Below, one piece after another: positions 9,801 to 17,752 of a stretch of 31,958 nucleotides of DNA. The notes under the pieces were generated by a model. The model saw nothing but the letters and a program-made list of their open reading frames with translations. It was not told where the DNA came from and did not search any database. The translations under genes and the position numbers were made by a program. Position 1 is the first letter of the stretch, and every line of letters starts with the position of its first letter. The DNA is from a virus: positions 1 to 31,958 of the IMG/VR virus record IMGVR_UViG_3300034062_000966, one strand, 5' to 3'.

Positions 9801-10021
9801 AAATTCTGTTCGCAACCATCGACTAGTGCGCCTTGCTTGAAAAAATATTCAGCAAAGCGTCTAGTCTGCACCTGTTGAAGAGTTTGTGCTTGAGTGAGTT
9901 CTCTAGCCTGAACAGCACGTCCAGGACGATAGAGAACCCGCACAAACTTTTTATCTTCATCATAATCATCAAAGTATGGACTGGTGTCTAAGTCTACACC
10001 ACCAGGATTTGTATTTGCCAT
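3878..10021 (-). CDS. Giant DUF4815-type virion structural protein (baseplate periphery)
   Basis: 2047 residues. The N-terminus (LDTSPYFDDYDEDKKF, VLYRPGRAVQARELTQAQTL, RFAEYFFKQGALVDG) matches what I know of DUF4815 proteins, common in T4-like phages of aquatic bacteria. Residues about 1500-1540 hold NWDPLSQSFFVDP and GMYLTSIDLFFRTKS, another hallmark of these proteins. Near residue 1045, VARMNERLERLEYFTALSFLEKQ is a likely helix. A small beta module of the form GTVT...VTGTGT.F...GD.I recurs at about residues 665-727, 1762-1820 and 1929-1990. It follows gp8 directly and fills the place of T4 genes 9-12, so it probably does the work of gp10-type peripheral wedge and fibre-attachment proteins. 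That role is inferred. No obvious Shine-Dalgarno sequence precedes the start; the leader is GAAAAATAA before ATG. Confidence 0.75.
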   Translation of the reverse strand: MANTNPGGVDLDTSPYFDDYDEDKKFVRVLYRPGRAVQARELTQAQTLQQVQTRRFAEYFFKQGALVDGCEQNLDLNLSFLKLQTNYNGSAVDVTDFKDNIFYGANSGIKAYCGLVTDIDGDDPKTLFINYATNGTQVLTVNVAPSTLTTGNTITFSTGNTATIEAFYTDPITSINKIFVSNTSGILTVTSANTTLSTGANQVLNITAISDFTANTKFTNSETIFTANTTGRAYAVAATTNAVRNVVDEGLATEQVYDYGSKITVSEGVVYVADHFVKHTSQTIILDKYTNEPSYRVGLVPSKSFVDYIEDQSLVDNAQGTPNFQAPGADRLKIDTTLTKIALDATTTDENEFITITEVEGGVARKRKVITVDNKLEDVLAKRTQEESGNYTLSDPIVYVREHLTTSGADTGVYTSAEGGNSDLLMVEVDPFTSYVSGYRNQIIIKTQIELEKGLDTQYVEQTKTQINYGQYIEVKELVGAWDVMESTLVDLYDTPQQVITNSAHSTASVTGNLIGTARVRSIEYVSGTKGTADARYYLYIYEIAMNTGKVFSDVRAVYDSATPKRFADIVTTSAGAVLQETSFDTMIFPLPYDAIQTVRDTSQNVETAFRFKKRFTVSFTSGVATVATDAVTETFVGTDTLNATQKNDFYMVVVNNAGANVETSALTGTVTVGAANTAVTGVGTLFTSQYNVGDLIKIGSTTTHRIASIESSTALTLATAHGAGASGVAHTKIIPAGTVLSLSANGGKGSTRTVNVTSPGTASIDIQENATFTADVIVSMDRSNAREKIKTLNFQTQANINPNTHPNGLSGPFGLGLGDIYQLHAVYQSSSFAVAASTANTNVTSSFTLDNGQRDYAYEHGTIRPVPGFVPSGRLLAVFDNFVHDTSQGVGYASVDSYPVNDDVSSNTTITTGDIPTFTSPTTKKVFSLRDSIDFRPIKTANTALNPIDVGTYQVPTFGLRVPQSNSDFDADLIYYKGRISKVYINNAGVFGINDGVPAQAGNQRAESPPTKPDTLEIAELIIPAYPSLPKDVQVKLLKNKRFTMREVARMNERLERLEYFTALSFLEKQATDTTELDSDGLDRFKNGILVDPFTGWAIASTSNDAKDCAIDKKNKFVTALQDNSNTVGLRYSTTGTTTSTTQLQVGNKIMLPYTEVPAPGLQQQYASRQLRLAEELNFIWTGDLSVMPFGDTFFDTVNDPTQARVYNDDQGADNWKALVEAWNTEVAPLNQRWLGGTQQTADTQQQTTRQGNQDVTTALRTVTQEAFERIASGSQAAASKQEVSFDRVVSVEVALWMRQREFVIYAKGLKNNARVYAFFDGVNVTANCFQIQLLGTSTLQTLNKFTNAGVLEDENVTWKAIADGANTAQPLTVKNGEIYLLFEVPSKKFYTGQREFKITDSPTNSEGTTLTSARNIITSQGILQKTAQFSINSRPFNNISFNTQRSLGRRTISETRVETGRVTIPEPAPPRNWDPLSQSFFVDPNTFERGMYLTSIDLFFRTKSQSADAYVTVEVRELDNGFPSPELISDGDNAVVKNPNINVSVDATTATKFSFKNPIYLSPGVDYCFTVKPSNNDPDYALWVAELGAIDITEPDKQTRIESAYNSGVLFSSSNDKTWSVKQNIDMKFTMRIAEFDTTTSKVAYWNNIPTTTAFTYDALTPSFADQVLAGTNIKYDIKTSDSTFAVDVDYTTIKNYERLVLRSRKQISTTASETASSFKSLLVRATLSTTNKYISPYIDNEHILFHFDKNIINNLDETAVSGTITYNSGNNVVVGTGTSFTTQVFPGEYAYFGDEYREVSAVTNNVHLIVKNNFTTSNAVSQAMTTRNEENPVGPYSSQSRYITKVVTLNDGFEAADLVTYLKINRPPGTSIKVYCKLLNENDTDAFDDKFYTPMDLVGTETFTLNQNEYKEEKYVVPSTVKTGGSELLAGTVAISNVSTTVIGTSTRFIEDLKIGDSIAVGTARTERVVSSIANNTSLTVESAFSTVASSQDIFRVLNNTVAYTTPDGRTFQGYKNFAIKIVFLSSNPSYAPKVKDLRGIALA

Positions 10022-10053
10022 TTATTTTTCAAGCCTACGTTTTTTAAAAAAGA

Positions 10054-11334
10054 TTAGAATTGAATAATTAGTTTAACGTCTTCAATTTGGTCAGCCGCTC
10101 TAGAGATTGGCACACGATTTTCGACATAGATAATGTCGCCGCTGTATGGTTGTAAGCCTGGTGTTGTGATTGCCGCAATTGTACCTGAAGCGGCTGATGT
10201 GCCACCAGAAACGCTTGCTGTGTTAGCGAATGGAAGGTTCAACGGCAACGTAGTGAACAAGTTAGGTGTTGTAAATTCAATAACGCTTGCTGTGTTAGAT
10301 CCGCTAGTGATAGTTTCATCTAGTGCAAATGTGCCAGAGATGCTGGACAATTGATATCTAAATGACTGTCTGAAAGAAGATGCAACTGCTCTTGTAGTTG
10401 TGCCATACAAGTACGGATCACGAACGATACCAACTTGACGGAACTCGTTAGCTGTAGAGAATGTATTAGATTCTGTGCCGTCTAAACGAACGTTAAGCAT
10501 GATGTACTTGCCACCAAGTTCTTCAACTGCATTCGAGCCGTGGCCACCTTTTGGTGAAATTACAGCAGTAGCGGCAGCGGCACCAGAAGCGAATGTAACT
10601 TGCGCTCTTGTGTATCCTGTACCAGGATTTGTAATCGTAACTTCGGTAACAACACCAGCAGTAATTGTTGAGTTTGCTGTAGCGCCTGTACCATCACCAG
10701 TAATAGTAACTGCTGGCGCTGAACCGTATGCTGAACCACCAGCTGTCACGTTAACTACGTGAATGCCACCATCAATTGCGGCAGTTTGAACGTCCCACTG
10801 ATCTGTTCCATCGTCAGACACTAATGTTTGAACAGGAATGTAATCATTCGTCAAGAATTTCAACGCTTTAGCAGTTGTGACTGTGTACATGTATTTCCAG
10901 ATGTATCCGTCAGCGGCTGTAAATGGCGTTGTGGATGTACCTGTTGGCTTTGTCGTTGATGCTGTTGCGCCGGCATTACCCAAAACTTTATACACATTAA
11001 AGTCTTCAGTAATTACATAAAAATCGTCAGACTCAAGCAAGTTTGTGTCTTGGTCATCATATCTGTCATAGACTGTACCAGAAGTCCAATTATATCTTGG
11101 AATAGCGTGTGTTACGTCAGCAGTAGTAATACGCTTTGCCGCATACATGTCACGCCATGGTGTGTACTCAACGTTAGCTGTAGAGTTTACTGGTGTTGGT
11201 GGGTTGTTATCATCTGGGAATGTCGTGTTCTTACCGATGAACAAATACATGATAGTATTTGATGTTTCAGAAAATGCTTCTGCGAACTGTTCTGCATTGT
11301 GTACTCTGAATTTTGTGGTTACAATTGATGCCAT
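10054..11334 (-). CDS. 8: Baseplate wedge protein gp8
   Basis: 426 residues against about 334 in T4 gp8. gp8 is a dimeric wedge component that binds gp7 and gp6. The start (MASIVTTKFRVHNAEQF) matches T4 VTSKFR; AADGYIWKYMYTV matches GDGYVWEYLFEI; the end (IIYVENRVPISRAADQIEDV) matches MIYMENRPPIIMAMDQTEEI. The extra length lies partly at residues about 194-260, which hold two repeats of the GGSAYGSAPAVTITGDGTG type. Such repeats also occur in the gp7-like neighbour and are absent from T4 gp8 as I remember it. AAGGAG lies eight bases before the ATG, and a perfect late box lies 50 bases upstream. Gene order gp6, gp7, gp8 is as in T4. Confidence 0.92.
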   Translation of the reverse strand: MASIVTTKFRVHNAEQFAEAFSETSNTIMYLFIGKNTTFPDDNNPPTPVNSTANVEYTPWRDMYAAKRITTADVTHAIPRYNWTSGTVYDRYDDQDTNLLESDDFYVITEDFNVYKVLGNAGATASTTKPTGTSTTPFTAADGYIWKYMYTVTTAKALKFLTNDYIPVQTLVSDDGTDQWDVQTAAIDGGIHVVNVTAGGSAYGSAPAVTITGDGTGATANSTITAGVVTEVTITNPGTGYTRAQVTFASGAAAATAVISPKGGHGSNAVEELGGKYIMLNVRLDGTESNTFSTANEFRQVGIVRDPYLYGTTTRAVASSFRQSFRYQLSSISGTFALDETITSGSNTASVIEFTTPNLFTTLPLNLPFANTASVSGGTSAASGTIAAITTPGLQPYSGDIIYVENRVPISRAADQIEDVKLIIQF

Positions 11335-11383
11335 GTGGTTTTCTCCTTGTGAATACTGTACTTAAAGTTGTTTTTCATTTACT

Positions 11384-11391
11384 TATTTATA
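11384..11391 (-). promoter_or_regulatory. T4-type late promoter box for gp8
   Basis: Exact TATAAATA on the minus strand in the 116-base gap between the gp7-like gene and gp8, one of the few gaps over 100 bases in the window. The predicted start of transcription leaves about a 40-base leader ending in AAGGAG and the gp8 ATG. No GC-rich terminator hairpin is visible in the gap. Confidence 0.75.
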
Positions 11392-11450
11392 CAAAGTTTT
11401 TTTAAATTTTGTGAATTCTACGCTTGTCTACCATTATTTAGAAGTCTATT

Positions 11451-14400
11451 TTATGCTGGAATCCTGTATGCAACAACACCACTAAATGGACTTGCTGGTA
11501 ACCTATCTGTTGTCATAAATGTGGTATTTGCAATGCTCTCTACTATGAAATACTCATTATTTGCAACAAATACACCACCCACAGCAAAGCCGAGCGGCAA
11601 AGACTCGTTAGAAAAGTCTGTTCCAGAACCAATCACTATCGGAACTAAATCTGAAAGCAATGAATCATCAACAACATCGATTGCAGTTGTGCTAAATGTT
11701 GAAAGCGGTAATGTAGAGAATCCTGCGTTAGCAGAAGAAACTGTTCCTACAATCTTTACGTATGATGTATAGTCTGATGCAGTATATAATGACGGATAAG
11801 TTGTACCGAATGTCTCGCCGCTTAATGGTATGTCATATAGTGTGCCCGATATAGCATAGTCAGCCAATGCTGAAACTGGCAAGTCACCATATGGCAATGC
11901 ATATCCATCAGATGCGCTTTGAATATCAACCCGTGTTTCATTTCTGAAAATATCGGTTGGGTTTCTTCTAGCAGACTGACCACCAGAATATGGTGAAGTT
12001 GTTGCTTTGATTGTCGTGTCATATACTGTATCTAAGAACGCATCGAATGTAATGTCGGACAACGTAGATATCGGAGTAGATTCGTAATCCGACAACAATG
12101 CATCGCCATAAATTCTAAATCTGAATCCGTGTCCGTCTTGTCTGACAACAATTTCTCTGTCAACAGACAGGTTGTTCAACTCTGTAGTTGTTGCAGGAAT
12201 TATCTTAATGTATTCTTGATACTGTTTAGGTTGTGAATTGTATATTGAATCAAACGTTGATGTTTCGTATGTTGTTGATATGCCTTCATAGATACTCTGC
12301 GGCAACAAATCAGTGAATGTTTGATCGGATACTTCAGCTATGCCAACATCACCCAAATTATTTCTGTATAAGTAAATTAGATTTTCGGCTGATGCAACTG
12401 ATTGCGGAACTGCCGCAGAAAATACAACAAACGCCTCAACGTTTATGTCAACTAAACTTGATGGCGATACAATATATTCATCAAAAAATGTATTTGCATA
12501 TGTTACAATAGGAAGTTCAGCAAACTCAGATAATAAAACTGAGCCATACTTCTTCAACGTAATTGCATGATTTGTTAATACATACTCTTTACTGATGTTC
12601 AGAGATGATGTTTCAACAACTAATACAGGCAACTCACGTTGCATTTCAGTTGACATAGATATGCCAACATCATTGAGTGTAAGGAAGATTGGTATTTCAG
12701 TATCAATGTCCAAATTCTCAGTAACAATAATAGATTCTAAAACGGGTATTGTTCCGCTAACAGCAAATGTTTCGTATTTGAGTCTTGTTGTTGTTGATAG
12801 CGTAGAAACATCAATCGTATTGTCGATGAATAGATTGAGTAGAGACTGGTACGCTGGATTCTCAAAATACAAATCGCTAAATCTTACGTCTTGCAAAACA
12901 GAAATTGGTGTTGAGCCAAAGTCATCACCATAGACACCACCTGTTGAAACTATCGGCAAATCGCCATATGTATTTTGGCCATATCCAGGAACAATATCAA
13001 ATTTCGAAACAACAAATTTTGTTGCAGGCAGTGCCGTAGAAGATGAAGTAACATCCAACTCAAATGGAGTCTGAATAACAAACGAATGTCTGATATCGCC
13101 CTGATTAATTACAACACCAACATCCGTGATTCCCGTTTCGTCATCGCCTTCAGGAACCAAGTGTATAACATACTCTTGAACATCAAGTAAGTTTGTGCTA
13201 ATGTTGACAACAGGCGGCTCAACTTTTACAGTCCAATTAATACTAGAATATTCATACTCTGCACCAACTGTAAGTTGTGTGAATATCTGAACAAGCATTC
13301 TTCGAATATTTTCAGCATTCACTAATGATGTAGAAATATCAATGTTGTTGAGAATCTGAATTTCACCAAAGTAAATCAAACCAGCAGGGTGAATGATTGA
13401 CTTCAGCGTGTCTGAGTATGTTTGGAATGTTAATCCACTCTTAATAACGTAAGAGTAGTCTTGATAGAAAAATGAGTCTTGAATAATCTTATAATCAATT
13501 TTACCATCATCGCCTACAAAAAAGCCTTCTCTGACACCAAGACCTGAAATGGTAGGCACTAGATTTGCATTGCCGTCACCAATTGTATTTGCAATTGCAT
13601 TTGCTGTAGTGTAGTTGATACCAAAATTTGTAATCTCAACTGCACGAATTGAGCCAATACCTGTAATGTTATTAGATGTGTCAACTGTGACGTTTGCGCT
13701 CTTACCTTGAATGTTTGTTGCAATCAAGTTTGCGCTAGAACCAGTTGTTGTATTAACAGTGATTGTTGGTAAATTTGCTGAAGTGTAGCCAGTACCAAAA
13801 TTAGTCAACTCGATGCGCTTAATTGCGCCAAGCACAGCCCAATCTTCATTCTTAATAATGTCATCGTAGCTTCCGTCAGCTAACATTTGTTGACCATCTT
13901 CAAAGAGAAGGTCGTATGTCGTAGATTCTACAACCGAAGCAATTCGCCCAGCCGCATTCGCACCAGCGCCACCAGTAAAGTTAAGAGTATTTCCAACGCC
14001 GTAGTTAGAACCAGCATTGCTAATAGTAATTAATTTATCAGACAACAAACCCAAAGATGTGATTGTAGTGTCTTGTAATGTGATTGTCGGCTTCTTGAAA
14101 TAACCTTCGCCTCTATTGATGATAGATACTTTAGAAATTTCACCAACATTAAATGTATTTGCGCCAGACGTTACTGTATATGTGTTTGCTAGTTCAGTGA
14201 CTCTTATGATGAGTCCTGATCCGCCAGTTCCCGAATTATCAATTGTTGCATTTGTATTTAATTGATATCCTTGTCCAACTGTGTTAACTGTCAACGCAGT
14301 AATCGGAGACTCTTTAATAGAAGACACTCTAGCTTGTGCTTCAGAACCATCGCCAGTTGTCGTGATAACATCACCAACTTCGTAGCCTGATCCGCCATCA

Positions 14401-15290
14401 ATAATTGTTATGCCAGCAATAATACCATAAATTGATGTGGTTAAGTTCGTGTCGTTAATGTCTTCAATGTCTTCATTGGCAAGGAATGTACCGCTGGCAA
14501 GTTTCAAAGTCATCTCAGCGACTTCAATTGATCCTATGAAGAATTTTTTAATGTCAACTACGTTAGCAAGAAAGCCTGAAGTTTTACCACGAATTGTTTT
14601 GTTTAGAAATAAAAATATATCTCTATTGAATTGATTGCCTAAAGCATTTATACCAAATGCTGATGCTTCTGTTCGAATGATCTGAGTCTTTTCGAAATTA
14701 CCATCAGACACACGCAGAACATCTTCGCCTGGATAATAAAACTCTACGTTTTCGTTGTATAATAACTTGAAAAGAAATCGATATGAATCTTCGTTACTTT
14801 TAGATTGAAAAAATTCTTTAAACTTTAAAGCAACATTTCTTTTGTCGCCGTTGAATGTAATCGGAATACTAGGAAATAATTCATCTTTCAAATACCCAAT
14901 GTAGTCATCAATGGATGTTTCAATATTACGATAGTCTAATATTTTTCCTGTCTTACGTATAACGTTATCTCGAACAACAGTTACAGTTGCGGTTGCTCCA
15001 GATGTTTGTCCAGTTACAGTTTCCAATAAATTGAATGGTGTTCTGGTATCAACTTGTACAATCAATTCACCAGCAACAACTTCTTTAACAATTGCTGTTG
15101 CGCCACCAGCAGAAATAATAGTTTCGCCACGAACGAATGTTCCGACTGTGCTTATTATTTCTATTTTGGTAGTTTGCATCCATTCATAGTATGCTTTCAT
15201 AAACAACAAAAACTTTTCGGACTCGACAGCCATGTCGCCCGAAAGTATTGTGTCTATGCCAAATGATGGCTTGAATTTAGATTCTGACAT
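11451..15290 (-). CDS. 7: Baseplate wedge initiator protein, gp7-like
   Basis: 1279 residues; T4 gp7 is about 1032. In T4, gp7 starts wedge assembly, binding gp10 and gp8 and linking to gp6 and gp53. The N-terminus (FGIDTILSGDMAVESEKFLL, then FMKAYYEWMQTT) is the conserved-looking part. Residues about 293-582 are an array of roughly six short beta repeats built around G-x-G-Y (GGSGYEVGDVITTTGDG, GQGYQLNTNATIDNSGTG, GEGYFKKPTITL, GSNYGVGNTLNFTGGAG, GTGYTSANLPTITVN, GINYTTANAIANTIGDG). The C-terminal half is beta-rich with repeated S-[ED]-[FY]-x-x-x-P-[IV]-S-x-L segments (LSDYESTPISTLSDITFDAF). It lies exactly between gp6 and gp8, two bases after the gp6 stop. Sequence similarity to T4 gp7 is not obvious to me; the name rests mostly on position and size. 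Confidence 0.7.
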   Translation of the reverse strand: MSESKFKPSFGIDTILSGDMAVESEKFLLFMKAYYEWMQTTKIEIISTVGTFVRGETIISAGGATAIVKEVVAGELIVQVDTRTPFNLLETVTGQTSGATATVTVVRDNVIRKTGKILDYRNIETSIDDYIGYLKDELFPSIPITFNGDKRNVALKFKEFFQSKSNEDSYRFLFKLLYNENVEFYYPGEDVLRVSDGNFEKTQIIRTEASAFGINALGNQFNRDIFLFLNKTIRGKTSGFLANVVDIKKFFIGSIEVAEMTLKLASGTFLANEDIEDINDTNLTTSIYGIIAGITIIDGGSGYEVGDVITTTGDGSEAQARVSSIKESPITALTVNTVGQGYQLNTNATIDNSGTGGSGLIIRVTELANTYTVTSGANTFNVGEISKVSIINRGEGYFKKPTITLQDTTITSLGLLSDKLITISNAGSNYGVGNTLNFTGGAGANAAGRIASVVESTTYDLLFEDGQQMLADGSYDDIIKNEDWAVLGAIKRIELTNFGTGYTSANLPTITVNTTTGSSANLIATNIQGKSANVTVDTSNNITGIGSIRAVEITNFGINYTTANAIANTIGDGNANLVPTISGLGVREGFFVGDDGKIDYKIIQDSFFYQDYSYVIKSGLTFQTYSDTLKSIIHPAGLIYFGEIQILNNIDISTSLVNAENIRRMLVQIFTQLTVGAEYEYSSINWTVKVEPPVVNISTNLLDVQEYVIHLVPEGDDETGITDVGVVINQGDIRHSFVIQTPFELDVTSSSTALPATKFVVSKFDIVPGYGQNTYGDLPIVSTGGVYGDDFGSTPISVLQDVRFSDLYFENPAYQSLLNLFIDNTIDVSTLSTTTRLKYETFAVSGTIPVLESIIVTENLDIDTEIPIFLTLNDVGISMSTEMQRELPVLVVETSSLNISKEYVLTNHAITLKKYGSVLLSEFAELPIVTYANTFFDEYIVSPSSLVDINVEAFVVFSAAVPQSVASAENLIYLYRNNLGDVGIAEVSDQTFTDLLPQSIYEGISTTYETSTFDSIYNSQPKQYQEYIKIIPATTTELNNLSVDREIVVRQDGHGFRFRIYGDALLSDYESTPISTLSDITFDAFLDTVYDTTIKATTSPYSGGQSARRNPTDIFRNETRVDIQSASDGYALPYGDLPVSALADYAISGTLYDIPLSGETFGTTYPSLYTASDYTSYVKIVGTVSSANAGFSTLPLSTFSTTAIDVVDDSLLSDLVPIVIGSGTDFSNESLPLGFAVGGVFVANNEYFIVESIANTTFMTTDRLPASPFSGVVAYRIPA
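13545..14414 (-). repeat. G-x-G-Y beta-repeat array within the gp7-like gene
   Basis: About six degenerate repeats of 30-55 residues encoded in tandem. Each has an aliphatic strand, a turn G-[SEQTI]-[GN]-Y, then a strand rich in T, I and V and a Gly/Asn/Ala loop. The same unit occurs about twice in gp8 (about 10560-10755). The repeats are recognisable in protein and diverged in DNA, so they are old rather than a recent duplication. Confidence 0.65.
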
Positions 15291-15292
15291 TT

Positions 15293-17119
15293 TTATGCGG
15301 TATATCTATTGACTAAGCTAATTGAGTTATCATCAACCACACTAACTGAAATGTCTTCATCTCGAATAGAAATGATTTGACCTCTTAATGGAAGTATGTC
15401 TTTGTTTTGTGGAAATGCAGTTATCTTTAATGTTGTACCACCATCATTGAATGCAGTTGGTGCAAAGTTTGTTAGAATAACTTTACCTGTTTCATAATTA
15501 ATATTTCCTGCGTTAACAGAAACAGGAATGTTTTCGATACCCAAAACTCTATAGATACGAATTATACCGTTGTTGTCTTCTAGAAAACAGTTTGAAAAAC
15601 CACCAAATGTGAATGCGTTTGATGTTATTTTATTACCTACACCACTTGGTTGTGTTGATGGTCTATTGTTTGTTGCATTGTCGATTGCATTAGAGAAATT
15701 GATTTCATATCGTGTACCAACGCCCAATTGAACGTCAAGTTCTTTTCTCATTTGTGCTGTTAACACGTTACTTAAAATAGAACGTTCTGCAACATCAATC
15801 AATCTCGATAGTTTAGAATATCTAAAATAAGTGCCAAACGTATCAATTTCTGTATCGTTATAATTTTTTATGGTGTCTGTAATTAAACCCGAGATTGTAT
15901 CTGCCGAAAGTGATGTTTTCTTTGCATCATAGTTTACCACACTTGATATAGTAACGTATAGAAACTCTGGGTCAACAATCTCAGTTTGTACTGTTAGAAT
16001 TTTCTTAGGATTAATTACCGAAGTAATTAAGTTTTGTTTTTCCGTTGCAGTCAATACAGAACCTGTTGTCGGTTTGATTGCAATGAATACTTTTCCGTAT
16101 GTAGGCGGATCATTGTCTTCACCACCCCATACAACAACTGAGTCTACAGTTGGTTGCGCTAACAACAATGATCTGTAGTCTTCGGCAGTAACTGCACGAT
16201 TTTGTGCTTCATATGATTTTGGAGCATTGAATTTAATTTGTGCTACGGATTCTCTAGCTGAACCACCAGATGCTGGACTAGATGCAGTAAAAGTTGCAGC
16301 CGTAACGTTTGTAATTGTGTCTGAATATGTCAGTGCGTTAATGTCATTTGCAAGTGCGCCATTAGACACTAGGTATCGAATGACTAGAATGTTTCCGTTG
16401 CTTAATGCTGTGCCAAAGACACCATCACCAAACTTCAATTCGTACAGTCCATCTTCAGCTTCTTGTAAGAAGTACACCAATGATGTTGAGTCAATTTCAA
16501 CCAAATTTTCTGATGGCGTAAATGTTCTTGTTGTACTGTCTACAGCAGAGTTTAAGACTGTTACATTTAATGTTGTGGTGTCTACTCTTGAGTTTGGAAT
16601 CAAAAATCTTTGATCCGCATCGGCAGTCACAACAGTATATCGTGTTGTGATAAGTGTGCCTTCTTTGAGTGTGATAGTATCAGAAAACACACCAGCGTTT
16701 GAGAAGATTGTTTTTGAATTGACGTTTAAGAATTTATACGCAACTCCGTCAATTGAGCCATTGAATTCTGTGAACTCTGGAATAGTAATGCTAGATGGCG
16801 CATTAGCAACTGTGAGTGCCAGTGTACCTGTGATAGATGCTGAAGATGTTGAACGAGGAACATAATTCAACGAATTTGCTAAGTTAACAACTGAATTTCT
16901 TTTTTGTGCTGTTGAGAGAAACGCCTCAGACGCTACCATGTTTAGATAGAACGAATTGTAGTAGGTGTTGTATGCCAACATATCCAGAAGAACCGAAATA
17001 CCAGCACCATCAAAGTTGTAATCTCTGAATTGATCCTGTGCTTGCAAGTATCTTTTGAAGTTAGTTTTAATACCTTCAAAGTTGAGTTCATCTACTCTTA
17101 AATTATTGTCTATGGCCAT
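15293..17119 (-). CDS. 6: Baseplate wedge protein gp6 (Baseplate_J type)
   Basis: 608 residues; T4 gp6 is about 660. gp6 forms the inner ring that joins neighbouring wedges and drives the hexagon-to-star change of the baseplate. The N-terminus (LRVDELNFEGIKTNFKRYLQ, FDGAGISVLLDMLAYNTYY, then ASEAFLSTAQKRNSVVNLA) is a clear gp6 signature. A central region with APKSYEAQNRAVTAEDYRSL and VDSVVVWGGEDNDPPTYG carries the baseplate J-like core, including the conserved R-A-V-T-x-x-D-Y motif. It follows gp25 by one base and precedes the gp7-like gene by two. Conserved order gp25-gp6-gp7-gp8 supports the call. Confidence 0.92.
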   Translation of the reverse strand: MAIDNNLRVDELNFEGIKTNFKRYLQAQDQFRDYNFDGAGISVLLDMLAYNTYYNSFYLNMVASEAFLSTAQKRNSVVNLANSLNYVPRSTSSASITGTLALTVANAPSSITIPEFTEFNGSIDGVAYKFLNVNSKTIFSNAGVFSDTITLKEGTLITTRYTVVTADADQRFLIPNSRVDTTTLNVTVLNSAVDSTTRTFTPSENLVEIDSTSLVYFLQEAEDGLYELKFGDGVFGTALSNGNILVIRYLVSNGALANDINALTYSDTITNVTAATFTASSPASGGSARESVAQIKFNAPKSYEAQNRAVTAEDYRSLLLAQPTVDSVVVWGGEDNDPPTYGKVFIAIKPTTGSVLTATEKQNLITSVINPKKILTVQTEIVDPEFLYVTISSVVNYDAKKTSLSADTISGLITDTIKNYNDTEIDTFGTYFRYSKLSRLIDVAERSILSNVLTAQMRKELDVQLGVGTRYEINFSNAIDNATNNRPSTQPSGVGNKITSNAFTFGGFSNCFLEDNNGIIRIYRVLGIENIPVSVNAGNINYETGKVILTNFAPTAFNDGGTTLKITAFPQNKDILPLRGQIISIRDEDISVSVVDDNSISLVNRYTA

Positions 17120-17120
17120 T

Positions 17121-17504
17121 TTATGCCGCCCTCGTTAACGATGTTGATATAGAACCGGCTCTATTGATGTTTTTTATAATATAAGATATGTTTAATTCGA
17201 TTGCATTTTCTTCAAATGTGATATCAACTTCACTGACAGAAACTCTAGGTTCATTTTTGCCGATTGCTTCAATTATTTCTTTTCGCAGATTGTATTCAGT
17301 AAATCCTGGTTCGTAGCTAAACAAGTAATCGCCGATATCGCATCCATACTGAGGATTAAAGGGTCGTGTGCCCTTCTTTGTTCTAATCAAATTCATCAAC
17401 GATCTTTTGATTGCCGTTTCATTTATGATCGGTCGAATGTCTCCACTCACCGGATGGGGAGTGAAGTCTAGAGATAAGTCTTTGTAGAATGCGATTTCTG
17501 CCAT
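17121..17504 (-). CDS. 25: Baseplate wedge protein gp25 (GPW/gp25 family)
   Basis: 127 residues, close to T4 gp25 (132). gp25 fastens the first sheath ring to the inner baseplate through gp6. TKKGTRPFNPQYGCDIGDYL parallels T4 TRKGSRPFDPEFGCDLSDQL, and KNEPRVSV holds the E-P-R motif found across contractile-tail gp25 proteins. It was once called a lysozyme, but the family is structural. It lies 13 bases after the stop of the histone-like gene. Just upstream is a one-mismatch late box, too close to the start to leave a normal leader. Confidence 0.95.
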   Translation of the reverse strand: MAEIAFYKDLSLDFTPHPVSGDIRPIINETAIKRSLMNLIRTKKGTRPFNPQYGCDIGDYLFSYEPGFTEYNLRKEIIEAIGKNEPRVSVSEVDITFEENAIELNISYIIKNINRAGSISTSLTRAA

Positions 17505-17514
17505 TTTTTTCTTT

Positions 17515-17522
17515 TATTTATG
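17515..17522 (-). promoter_or_regulatory. Weak late-box match (CATAAATA) before gp25
   Basis: The minus strand has CATAAATA, one mismatch from TATAAATA, overlapping the stop codon of the histone-like gene. It would start transcription about five bases before the gp25 ATG, giving an almost leaderless message, so a working promoter is doubtful. Confidence 0.25.
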
Positions 17523-17703
17523 TTGTTTGTTCTGCCGTTTTGGAGTCCTGAATTTCTTTTCTTCGTTCTTTTGCGACTTTTGTGAACTCAGCCAACGCTT
17601 TTCTGGCTCTTGTTCCTGCTGATTTGTTCTTTTTGTTCTCAAATTTGTCATTCTCTGCGAGATATGATTCAAATAAATTTACTAAGTTTTCGTGATTCGT
17701 CAT
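17518..17703 (-). CDS. Small basic histone H1/Hc1-like protein
   Basis: 61 residues from the ATG at 17703. An in-frame ATG 27 bases earlier (17730) exists, but AAGGAA lies six to seven bases before the 17703 start, which I prefer. The protein starts acidic (NLVNLFESYLAENDKF) and then becomes a basic helix (KKNKSAGTRARKALAEFTKV, AKERRKEIQ). The S-A-G-T-R-A-R-K-A-L pattern resembles small histone H1-like proteins in bacteria and aquatic phages (Hc1 type: G-x-x-A-x-x-R-x-R-K-x-L). It could bind DNA, or be a small virion or packaging factor; its place between gp5 and gp25 is unusual for a nucleoid protein. Gene is likely; function tentative. Confidence 0.65.
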   Translation of the reverse strand: MTNHENLVNLFESYLAENDKFENKKNKSAGTRARKALAEFTKVAKERRKEIQDSKTAEQTT

Positions 17704-17723
17704 TATTATTTCCTTATAAAGTA

Positions 17724-17752
17724 TTGACATTTGCTTGACAGTGTGTTATATT
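17724..17752 (+). promoter_or_regulatory. Sigma70-like promoter match facing against the operon
   Basis: Plus strand TTGACA at 17724-17729, a 17-base spacer, and TATATT at 17747-17752, in the 76-base gap between gp5 and the histone-like gene. A second TTGACA lies at 17735-17740. All genes here run on the minus strand, so transcription from it would be antisense to gp5. The consensus is good, but AT-rich DNA yields such matches by chance. Confidence 0.3.

Noticed and set aside
10022-10053. TTTTTTAAAAAA palindrome between gp8 and the DUF4815 gene considered as a terminator
   Set aside because: No GC stem; a pure A/T palindrome is expected by chance here, and the next gene needs read-through.
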